Origin: Catenaria anguillulae PL171
Taxonomy: Eukaryota; Blastocladiomycota; Blastocladiomycetes; Blastocladiales; Catenariaceae
Direction of reading: 5' to 3'
NCBI GenBank assembly: GCA_002102555.1
Contig: MCFL01000031.1
Span: forward strand, 62,001 to 126,000
DNA length: 64,000 bases
Under the pieces are notes generated by a model, which was not told where the DNA came from, did no database searches, and saw only the letters and a list, made by a program, of their open reading frames with translations. Numbering within the stretch: the first letter of the stretch is position 1; each line of letters opens with the position of its first letter. This document shows, piece after piece, positions 54,930-64,000 of this stretch. A program made the translations under genes and the position numbers.

Positions 54930-56187
54930 ACAGGATTCAAGGCGATGCTTTGAGTACTTATACCAAGCATCGGTCGCAGGTTGCGAGAGCGCTCACTTTC
55001 GCTCCTTGTGAATTTGTGTCGTTTTGGTTTCTTCAATTGAATCGGAAGCTTTCACTACCCTTTTTCTTTCTTGGTTCCTGGTCCATGCAGTCTTCTTTCC
55101 TCGGAGAGCTACATGCGATATTCAGCTACATCCTTGGTAGGTCGATTCGGTCGCCCAGTCCATGACCTTAAAGCAGCAGTGTGAGCTTACGTCCAAGCTC
55201 ACGGCCAGAGTCCCATGTCTCGCGCTCGCATGGGATCTCTGGCCATATAAGCATCGCACCCCCCGCCCCTGGAAAAGTTCAAGACTCGACAAGGTTACAC
55301 TGGTCCTGCTTGCCTTGCGAGGTATACCAGCGGTTTCGCCCGACTCCCGGACCTTGCGAGCACTGTCAGCGGATCTGGACATGGCATGATGTGCTACACA
55401 TGTTGGTGGTGGTTACTTGTATGTTTCGAGGAAAACACAAGTTAACCCAGATGTGTTTCAACGGCGACCCTGTCGGCCACCCAAGCGAAACGTGGGACTC
55501 GATTGGACAAGTGTGACTGGAAGTGTTTGGCAATTGTTGATTTCCAAGCCCGCTACCCTGGGGATATGGTAATAATGGCCATTCATGTCGGACTCGTCGG
55601 CGAGTCTTGGTAAGTATTCTAACCGGCAGCAGTTATCTGTTCTCCCGTTGCTTCCGAGCGAGTCGTCGTCGGTGAAGGAAAGACGAGCAGAAATAGCACA
55701 CGATAATGGACCACGGTTCCCCCAATAGCCACACGGTCGCAAGACACACAAGGGCCGTGGAACAATTTGGGACTTGTGGCTCGGCGTGGTGGCCGCACAG
55801 CCGTCGTCATGTCTGTGATAAGTAGGCAAGAAATGGAAGAGTGAGTCGTGCGGCTCGTGACCGAGTTGGAGTCATGGATTCACGCGGTTTGCACGCGCCA
55901 AAGTGCGGACGGCTGGTCCCGCTTTCGCTTTCGATCTTGGTTCTTGGTTTGATCAGGTAACTTACTCAAGCTGCTGGGCAGCGGAAAAGCGCGGGATGAG
56001 ACGCAGCCGTTGAAAAGGAGACGAGAGCCCGCCCCTGCCCTCTCAAAAGTAAACGACAGCATACTTACTTGCTCTCATGTATTCGCCGCACTTGGACTCT
56101 CCATCCGTCCCAATCGATTTTCTGTTTTGCTGATCGCGTCCTCGCCTCCCTCATCGTATCCCACGACAACTCGCATCAAATCGCATC
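54930..56187. other. 1.26-kb spacer before asparagine synthetase
   Basis: Several ORFs of 60-125 codons occur on both strands, without domains or reliable splice signals. A TATATAAG-like element near 55245 lacks a matching downstream gene start. Confidence 0.45.
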
Positions 56188-58208
56188 ATGTGTGGCATTT
56201 TCTGCGTCTTCGGCCATGGCGGCGACACCAAACAGTTCCGCTCCCGCTGCCTTCACCTGTCCAAAAAGTACGTCCAGATCTTCCTGGGACGGTGCCGCCT
56301 CCGGCCCGCACAGCACTGACAGTCCCCCCAATTCTCTTTGTTTCAGGATCCGTCACCGTGGCCCCGACTGGAGCGGCATCAAGGTTGTCGGCCGTAACTT
56401 CTTCTGCCACGAACGCCTGGCCATTGTGGGCCTGGGCTCTGGCGCGCAACCGCTTGCCACTGCCGACGAATCCATCATCCTGTGTGTCAATGGCGAAATC
56501 TACAACCACAAGGCCCTGCGCAAGCAGCTCAAGGGCAAGTATGTGTTTCAGACCGAGTCGGATTGCGAAGTCATCATGTACTTGTACCAGGAAATGGGCG
56601 ACAAGTTTGTCTCGCTGCTCGACGGCATGTTTTCCTTTGTCCTGTACGACGCCGTCAAGGACCGGTACGTGGTTGCGCGTGACCCAATCGGCATCACGAC
56701 GCTGTACCAGGGATGGTCGGGCAAGGACGGGTCTGTGTGGATCAGCTCAGAGATGAAGGCCCTCAACGAGGACTGCGATCGTATCATTGCCTTCCCGCCG
56801 GGTCATGTGTACACGTCGGATTCGGGCAAGACCGTCCGGTACTACAACCCAACGTGGCTCGACCCTGCCTCGCCCGTGCCGACCGACGGCGGCAACGTCA
56901 ACATGGATTCTGCCGTGCTCAAGCCCATTCGCGACTCGCTGATCCGTGCCGTGAAAAAACGGCTCATGACCGAAGTCCCTTACGGCGTGCTGCTTTCTGG
57001 CGGCCTTGACTCGTCGTTGATTGCCTCGATTGCCGCGCGCGTCACGCGCAAGGCGCCCAAGCTCGACAATGGCGTGCCAACGAGCCCAACGTCCATTGCG
57101 GCCCAAGGCGGCGATTTCGTCGATGAGGCGGTTGCAGGTGCCGCCGAATGGCCTGTATTGCACTCGTTCTCGATTGGGTTGCCCGGGTCGCCTGACTTGG
57201 CCGCCGCGCAACGCGTGGCCGACTTTATCGGTACCAAGCACCGTTCCTTCACGTTTACAATTCAAGAAGGGCTCGATGCGCTTGCCGACGTGGTGCATCA
57301 TTTGGAGACGTACGATGTGACAACGATCCGTGCCTCGACCCCCATGTACCTCCTGAGCCGCAAGATCAAGGCCATGGGCGTCAAGATGGTGCTGTCGGGC
57401 GAGGGCTCGGACGAAGTGTTTGGCGGATACCTGTACTTCCACCAAGCGCCCAACGATGCCGACTTTCACCGTGAGTGTGTCACGCGCGTGGCCAACTTGC
57501 ACACGGCCGATTGCTTGCGTGCCAACAAGTCGACCATGGCGTGGGGGCTCGAGGCGCGTGTGCCGTTCCTGGACCGCGAGTTTTTGGACGTGACCATGAA
57601 CATTGACCCACGCCACAAGCGGTGCTTTTTGGGACCCGAGGCGCAGGGCGGCAGGTGCGAAAAGTGGATTTTGCGCAAGGCGTTTGATTGCCCCGACGAG
57701 GAGCCCTACTTGCCCAAGGACATTCTATGGCGCCAAAAGGAGCAGTTTAGTGACGGAGTCGGGTACATTAGCTCCTCGGTCATTCCCCAATTGACGCACT
57801 TGAAGTTTTCCACTCACACCCTCCTTGCTCTTGTTCTATCGCAGATACGGCTGGATCGATGCCTTGCGTGACCACGCCGAGCACATGGTCTCTGACGCCT
57901 CCTGGGCCGCGCGCCACGTGCGCTTCCCGCACGACACGCCCACAACCAAGGAGGCCTACTACTACCGTGACCTCTTTTACCAGCACTTCCCGCAGCGCGC
58001 ATGCCTTGAGTCGGTTGTTCGTTGGGTCCCGCGCCTTGACTGGGGATGCTCCGAGGATCCGTCGGGCCGCGCCCAAGCCGCCCACGATTTGGCGTACGAG
58101 AAGGATCAGCAGGCAGTGACCAACGGCGGAGGCAAGAAAAAGCGCGAGGCGAGCAGGTCGCCGAGTCGGTCGGCAAAGTCGCCTGCCAAGAAGGCTCGGG
58201 CAGAGTGA
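56188..58208 (+). CDS. Asparagine synthetase (glutamine-hydrolysing)
   Basis: Exons 56188-56267, 56347-57762 and 57845-58208, giving 619 residues. It makes asparagine from aspartate, ATP and glutamine. MCGIFCVFG starts the Ntn amidotransferase domain with Cys2 as nucleophile, followed by [18 protein letters not shown] and the synthetase domain: [19 protein letters not shown] (PP-loop), [58 protein letters not shown] and [10 protein letters not shown]. The tail ends in a basic Ser-rich extension ([20 protein letters not shown]) beyond the family norm. No frame break was found. Confidence 0.96.
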
Positions 58209-58922
58209 GCGAGCTCGTGTGTCGGACCAGTTGAGTTTCAGTCGTTGAGCCAATTTTGCGTCATCATCAGTGTTTGTAAATGGCCATTCATCAGTGTCCC
58301 AACTTGATTCCAATGTATTTATTTAGTCCCATTGTATGCTGCACATGTTCATATCTTCGTTGCCCGGAGCCGCGGTGGCGTGACGGGGAGATTATTTCCC
58401 TTGACAGACACCGAGTATCATCTGCATGATGAGATAACAGCGGAAGGGAGAGGTAACGACAACTCAATACGAAACAGAAACAAACTCAAACATGTGAATG
58501 ATGACAACAAAAGAATGAAACAACAACATCGCGAGAGGAAAGGAAATGGTCTGAATAACGAAGGGTACGATACGGCACGAAATGTGAATCCAAAAGGGGC
58601 AAGAAGAAAGGATAGCAAACAGGTTCACAGGTAATCAAATGACAAAACGGCGGGAAATGAATGGGCTAAATCAAAGTGGGGGTTATAAAAAGGGGGGCGG
58701 GGTAGAGGGGCAAGGGAAAATGGCTGGTGGTGGCGGCGGGAATGATGCAGTGCGAAAACTGGGGGGGGGGGTCTGGACGCGAGCGCGCACAGACAGGGCA
58801 AACTTGGACAGACGCCGGTTGGTGTGAGGAGAGAGGGCATGTTATCGGTCACAGACCGACACAAAAAAGTCAACGAGAAAACTGGAAAAAAGAGGCGAAG
58901 GTGTGGTGGCAACATGGAGCAA
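58209..58922. other. Convergent 3' spacer
   Basis: Between asparagine synthetase and CYRI 3' ends; purine-rich on the plus strand, with an 11-G run at 58761-58771. The minus-strand ORF that extends into it overlaps the last CYRI exon out of frame and is rejected. Confidence 0.45.
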
Positions 58923-60235
58923 TCAAGCGGCGCCTGGGGTTTCAAGCAAGGCCTTGGTCGTCTTGGGAACATCGGGCGACGAATAGGTTTTGGTTGCGTA
59001 GCGCAAGTTGTTGAGCAAGGTGTTGCTCGCGCTTCCACCGTGCGACTGGATTGTCTTGATGAACATGCGAATCTATGATTGATTGCCAAAGAGGGGGGAA
59101 AAGAGATCAGAGAAATATGAAAACTGAGCAAGAGGGAAAGGGACAACGTACGTTGACCTCGGATGCCTTGGGGAACAACCCAACGGGATGAATGAAGTCA
59201 TACATGATCAAGCAGCCCGTCATCGTCCGCAAGGCAAACAATGCCGACACGGACGACTGTGTGTTGACGGCGTTATGGCACACAGTTGCAATCAACACAA
59301 CGAGCTGGAGACGGCCTCGGCGAGCTTATGCTGTGCAACATGGTTGGCTACGGAATCCGTCATCATCTTGAGGAATGGCGACGGGTATGCGAAAAACAGC
59401 GACATCTTGCCCGACACTTCCTCCGTCACGGGTAGCTGTGATTGCTGGCCGCCGGCGTTTTTGGTTCGTGACACGGTGCGGCGATAGTAGCTGAAGTCGT
59501 TTTGGATGGCCGGCTTGCTCATCTTGAGCTCGTCAAACTCCCATGAGAAGGAAAGGAAGTCGGCAAAGGCTTTTGCAGTCGCCTGATGCGTTTCGAGGTT
59601 GCTTTGGACATTAACGGAGCCGTCTGGGCCAGTGGCGCAGAAGGTAGCGAGGATTGCCGGGAGCAGTTGCTCTGGAGAGCAAAAAGAAAAGGGAAACCAT
59701 AATGTGTGAGTGAACCCTTACCAATGGAGCCATTGGATTGGTAGCACAATGAGCACGTATCAACTTACCGACTTGCGTTGCATACTCGTAGCACTCGCGC
59801 AGCTTGATGACACATGGTACGACGGCGTCCCATGCGGCACTGTCGTTTTGGGGGTTTGGTTGCGAGATTGCCTGTAGAACGAACGCGAATGAATGGGAAA
59901 TTTCATCGGCAAAAAGTGTAAAGGAAAGAAAAACATACGGCGCGAATTTGCTCGTCGCATCCTTGGTACTGCTTGAGAAGAGACAAGATAGCGGGCGATT
60001 TGGTCAGAATGGCTTTGACGCTGTTGAGAAGCTGCTGTTCGGCTTCTGATACAACGGGGTCTGCCGGATGGGATATGGGTGTATGTGTGTGTATGTGTGT
60101 ATGTGTGTATGTGAGCAGGAATGGTCGCAGTGTTGGGATATGGGTATGGAGGGAAGTACCAAGCAAGTTGACGGAAGCAACTGGAGGGAGAGCAGGCTCG
60201 CTCGAGGGTCGAAGCAAGGCCAAAAGTTGTCCCAT
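58923..60235 (-). CDS. CYRI/FAM49-type Rac-binding protein
   Basis: Exons: 60235-60160, 60060-59939, 59871-59769, 59671-59152 and 59072-58923. Starts MGQLL, with Gly2 available for myristoylation. The DUF1394 core is plain: AEQQLLNSVKAILTKSPAIL, KLRECYEYATQVEQLLPAIL, FDELKMSKPAIQNDFSYYRR (the Arg pair contacts Rac1 in animal CYRI-B), KMSLFFAYPSPFLK, IMYDFIHPVGLFPKASEVN and NTLLNNLRYATKTY. CYRI proteins bind active Rac1 and restrain the Scar/WAVE-Arp2/3 pathway, relevant to crawling or amoeboid cells. One base appears to be missing near 59300, inside exon 4; the family sequence continues in the next frame, so a sequence error is likely. Confidence 0.92.
60080..60114 (+). repeat. (TG)n/TATGTG microsatellite in CYRI intron 1
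   Basis: Interrupted TG repeats with TATG units inside the first intron of the CYRI gene. Confidence 0.9.
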
Positions 60236-61413
60236 GATGGTAAACGGTGTCGGGTGGCGAACGAGCGGATGGAGGTCACGAGCCTGATAAGGATTCTGAC
60301 CCTATCGTAGAGCAGGCTGAAGCTGCAAGTGTGGACGTGAATGTGCGGCTGGCAGGAGGAGCACTGAGGCCTAGGTGTCTTGCCTGATTCCCGATTGTGT
60401 CGCTTGCGTGGCCAGGTTGAGCGCACAATCTGCAGGCAAACGTGAAGAAGCAAGTTGATCGACTGACTGGCGGAGTGGCCTGATCCTATGTCCTGTCTGT
60501 GTACTCGTGGCAATGAGGATTGTGCAGGTGTGTGGCGTTGGGAAGGGGAAACAAGGTCGGTGGACTGGCGACTGGTCGGAGAGCAAGTGCACGGGACAAG
60601 GAGCCTCAGATTCGTTCAAAGGCTATTGCCGACAGATTTTCATTCGTAGATTCGTTGCCAGGAGCTAGACTTGCCCTCACAACCATCGAGGGGTATTTGC
60701 CTTTGTCCATATCGGATGGTTGGGAGGCGTTGCATCAAAATCCAAAAAACTGAGATCGCGATTTTGGCGAAAACCCTGGCCGGCAGGTCACCGATTTGAC
60801 GCGGATGAGGCGACTGGCATTTGGCGTGAGGCTCCGCTTTTGGCTCAAATCCGGCTTCCTCACTGACTCTGTTCTCTGCCGTTCATGCAATCATTAATCC
60901 ATGGCGGGAATGGTCATCACTCTCACTTCGCCTTTCGTGACATCCATCGTGTGGACCTTGTTGCCTGCCTTGTATCGTGGGCACAGAGCAGGAAGACAAG
61001 GACCTGAGTATACATAATGCGATTCCAATTTGTATCTCCTGCGAAACGGTTCCCTCCACACGTCGGCGAGCGAAGTGCAAGTTTGGGCAAGCTGAATCTA
61101 GTCAAGCGTGGGGTGTATTATGACAAGGTCGACGACACCAAGAACATCAAGTCCAGAGTCAGTTCGACAAGCAAAAAGAGCCGCGAAGGTCAAAGAAAAG
61201 GAAACGAGAATGCAACAACAACAGCCAAAAACGGTGCAGTACGTGCTAGGGATGTACGAGCTAGGGATGGAAACAAGAAAAGAGAACAACAGGGCCACTG
61301 CGTGAGACGCAAAAAAAAAAATGAAAACAATGAAGACGAGGCGATGGCCGCCAACCGGCCAGAGGGCAATACTTGAATCAAGGAAGATATGAACAATTGG
61401 GCGAGGATTCGGA
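60236..61413. other. 1.2-kb spacer between CYRI and the carrier gene
   Basis: Holds the CYRI promoter and the 3' end of the minus-strand carrier gene. ORFs up to 169 codons are domain-free, and several overlap the CYRI first exon out of frame. Confidence 0.45.
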
Positions 61414-62791
61414 TCAGTACTCGGCGTCCTTCTGCTTGAGCTGCTCCTCGGCGTCCTTGAGGGAGGCCTTGACGAGGTCAAGACGCTTGGCAACAAATTC
61501 TGAATGGAGGACAACAAAGGTGAGTCCAAATACAGGCCTTGCCCTGGGGCACGAAAGGGCGAATGAAAACAAACCATAGACGGTGAAGGTCACCGCGTTA
61601 CCAGGCGCAACACGCAACAAGCGGGGGTCAAGCCCTTGTAGAATGCCGACACGCCCTCGTTGGCGAGCATGGACGAAACGACCGACTTCATGTGCGCCAT
61701 GGATGACACGCCCGGCTTGGTCGGTGACCGTTGCACACGCGTTTTGCTGAAGGTCAAACCAGAGACAACAGGAACGTCAGTGATGCACCATAACGGCAAG
61801 GCAAGGAGGGAAACGCGGCGTACATGGTGTCGATCGGATTGTTGCAAAGAGGGCCCATGGCGCCCGAGATGAGACCCAGGTCAAGTGTTGCCAGATTGGA
61901 GTTCGTGGCCTTGATGGGCTTCAATCCGCTTCTTGAGCTCTTGGTAGGTGGTGAAGTTAGCGGCCTGGTTGGTGGCTTGGCGCAGTGCCGTGAGCGAGAC
62001 ACCCTTCCACAGTGTGGCAAAACCTTCCTCCTTGACAATCGTATAGGCGGCTACGGGTGCAGAATGTCAAGTGTGAGCGACCAGGGAGAAAACCACGACG
62101 ACGACATTCAGAAAGACGAAAGAAAAAAGCGAACCTTGCGCCGGGTTACGGTACTTTGGCACATCCAAGGGATCCGACAACGAGTGCCTCTGCGCCTGAA
62201 GCCTGATCTTGACAACCTCCATGGGCGTCACCACAATCACGGCCTCGGTGATACCGGCGCCAAGACCCGCAAGGAACGTGCCACCCATGGACGTGACGCC
62301 CGTCTCCTTGTTTGCGAGTGCGCTTTTGTAAAAGTTGAATGACGAGAACCGGATCGCCATCTTGGGCACAATGCCCGTCACAACGGCACCGAGACCCTTG
62401 TACAGGGCGAAAAACCCTTCGCGTTGGGCAATCCGAACACCCGTGCCAATAAAGCCCGGCCGCTTTTCGCCCGCGACGGCGGCGCCGCGAAGCTGGAGGC
62501 GGACCTTGATGGTGTCGAGTGGATGGCACACCATGGCCTCCATGAAGCCGGCAGTGCCACCGGCTGAAGTGGGGCAACAATGACGGAACCACAGGAACGC
62601 GTGAAAGAATTTGGTTGGGGAGCAGCGACGGGTCGAGAGCGCGGGTCGGTATACAAGCGCGGGCAGGATGGCGGGAGGGTCAGTACTGGAGTATTGAATG
62701 GGCCGAGCATTTCATGGTTCATTCATTGCAGTAAAGACAGACCAATGAGGTGCGTCGAGAGCGATTTCTTCTTGTCTGCGGGCTTGGACAT
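61414..62791 (-). CDS. SFC1: Mitochondrial succinate/fumarate carrier (SFC1-like)
   Basis: Exons: 62791-62743, 62563-62135, 62050-61824, 61746-61575 and 61499-61414, about 305 residues. Three carrier repeats are marked by PLDTIKVRL, PMEVVKIRL and PIDTIKTR signatures. The surrounding sequence (KGLGAVVTGIVPKMAIRFSS, AGLGAGITEAVIVVTPMEVV, AAYTIVKEEGF, ALRQATNQAANF, LGLISGAMGP, RVAPGNAVTFTVYEF) matches yeast Sfc1, which exchanges cytosolic succinate for mitochondrial fumarate. The frame breaks near 61930 and at about 61625, where a CCCCCC appears as CCCCC; both look like sequence errors. Confidence 0.9.
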
Positions 62792-63904
62792 GGTGTTGGA
62801 TGCGGAACTCGTGGAGGTGGATTGTCGTCAGCACGTTGGTTGGACGTTGGAACTCGGATTCAATGTATGAATACACTTGTGCGCAGAGGCGGAAAGAAGC
62901 TCAAGCGGGAAAGCAGGCCTTTTGTACTTCCCTCCTGCGCTTGTCTCGCACTCGCACGATCGCTCCTTGTCAAGCGCCGGCGGTGGCGGCCAACTTTCAG
63001 GTCGTGTGACTCTTGGTGCTGAACGACGCGTTGAAAATATGGTAGTGACATCTCAAGCACGCGAACCGCTGCCGATCCTGAGATCGAACCTTGAAGTGTC
63101 TGCGGCCTGCATCACCGAAAGGCTGAGCACGACTGCTGTTCCGACTTTTCCCACACCCTCTTCATCTGATGGCTCAACCCCGGGCGCTTCCGACCTTTGG
63201 GACGATGGTGGCCAAGGGAGAAAGGTCCAATGAGGTCAGCGGATGGATGGCGTTTTTACATTGGGGCCAGGATCCGCTCCACATTCATTTGGCACTCGCT
63301 GCCCCCGCTTTCGGGCTGGAGGGAGGTTTTAGGGAAGGATTGTCGTGCTTCATCGGTCCATGCACAAAGGCGACCCAACGCCGTTCCGGACGGAATGGAG
63401 GCGAGGATGAGCGACTTGTACTGGAGAACCGTCGCCCGAGAATGTGTTCAACTATAAGTGTGCGTTCAAGTCAGCGCCCAAGTTGGTTGCATGCCGGGCG
63501 TGAGACAACGTGGTGCCACACTTGCTAGCTACGAGCGAAAAAGGTATAGCGACATACTGCAGACCAAGTCAACATCATCCGTAGCGCAAGTCCGCTTGTC
63601 TTTGCCGCTTGTACAAGGTTGCCGGTCAACCTCAGCTACACTTCTAGGCAAGGGTCCATGAGCACAGGCCAACGGAGATGTATTCAGGACGGAAACTTGA
63701 AAAGATGACGAGTTGAGGAAACAAACAGCAACAGGGACCACAAGCGGAATCATGAGAAATGGGAGGAAACAAATGGTATGACATGATATGAAAGAAAGAC
63801 GAAAAACACGTGGCAAGCAGCAGCACCACAGGCAAGGTATGATACACAATGATGTCGGTAAAGACAGGCAAATCACTGAACAAAACAAGAGCCATTTCGA
63901 CGTC
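62792..63904. other. 1.1-kb spacer upstream of the carrier gene
   Basis: Promoter region of the carrier gene and 3' flank of the kinase. No convincing gene; ORFs up to about 120 codons show no domain. Confidence 0.45.
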
Positions 63905-64000
63905 CTACTCCTCCTCGACAGGCTCGCACCCCAAACTCGAGACGCCCCTCAAGTACACATGATTGACGGCCTGGTCCGCCGTCATCCGCTTGTTGGGATC
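63905..64000 (-). CDS. Protein kinase, C-terminal end (partial)
   Basis: The last 31 codons and stop of a minus-strand gene that runs off the window. DPNKRMTADQAVNHVYL is the end of a eukaryotic protein kinase domain (subdomain XI, with its invariant Arg), of a form usual in CMGC/CDK-type kinases. A short acidic tail, EPVEEE, follows. Substrate and subfamily cannot be told from this fragment. Confidence 0.8.
   Translation of the reverse strand, partial: DPNKRMTADQAVNHVYLRGVSSLGCEPVEEE

Noticed and set aside
58625-59146. A 173-codon minus-strand ORF
   Set aside because: Overlaps CYRI exon 5 out of frame and is low in complexity.

Overview
The window is nuclear DNA of a fungus: densely packed genes with short GT-AG introns (roughly 60-120 nt), TATA boxes 80-125 nt upstream of some ATGs, tRNAs followed by T-runs, and fungal families (orotate phosphoribosyltransferase, AIM18/AIM46-type protein, DUF4211 protein, succinate/fumarate carrier, ATP synthase subunit g). 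A protein with three doublecortin-like repeats, a CYRI/FAM49 protein and a CobT enzyme are not expected in a yeast or mushroom. They point (inference) to a flagellated early-diverging fungus of the chytrid/Blastocladiomycota type.

Layout. 1-5.4 kb: decayed helicase-like remnant, tRNA-Gly and tRNA-Leu, and an FKBP-TPR gene with a long acidic extension. 5.8-8 kb: left copy of a divergent CobT/TPR module. 8-14 kb: GPALPP1-like gene, DUF4211 gene, a J-domain gene whose HPD motif is completed by a 6-nt exon, and URA5. 14.9-23.8 kb: a decayed Helitron followed directly by a truncated Ty3/Gypsy element. 24.1-24.6 kb: a small SSB-like gene. 26.2-28.9 kb: tRNA-Gly again and the right, inverted and intact copy of the CobT/TPR module. 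29-33 kb: divergent methylcrotonyl-CoA carboxylase alpha and HMG-CoA lyase genes (leucine degradation). 33-36 kb: poorly resolved hypothetical gene(s). 36-42 kb: ABCC transporter and tRNA-Ser. 43-47 kb: secreted mucin-like protein and the doublecortin protein. 47-52 kb: AIM18-like protein, glycyl-tRNA synthetase, MCTS1/TMA20. 52-58 kb: cytidine deaminase, ATP synthase subunit g, asparagine synthetase. 58.9-64 kb: CYRI, succinate/fumarate carrier, and the last 31 codons of a protein kinase.

Links between genes. MCC-alpha and HMG-CoA lyase catalyse steps of the same pathway and share one 313-bp promoter region. CobT acts in activation of the lower ligand of cobalamin. URA5 and cytidine deaminase belong to pyrimidine synthesis and salvage. 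The rest is ordinary housekeeping.

Caution. Many conserved genes here (FKBP-TPR, ABCC, GlyRS, CYRI, carrier, left CobT) carry single-base frame breaks, at least two of them plainly in homopolymer runs. Most look like read/assembly errors rather than pseudogenes, so exon models below are interpretations across such breaks. Splice sites were placed by hand from GT/AG signals, frame and family conservation; none was confirmed by transcripts.
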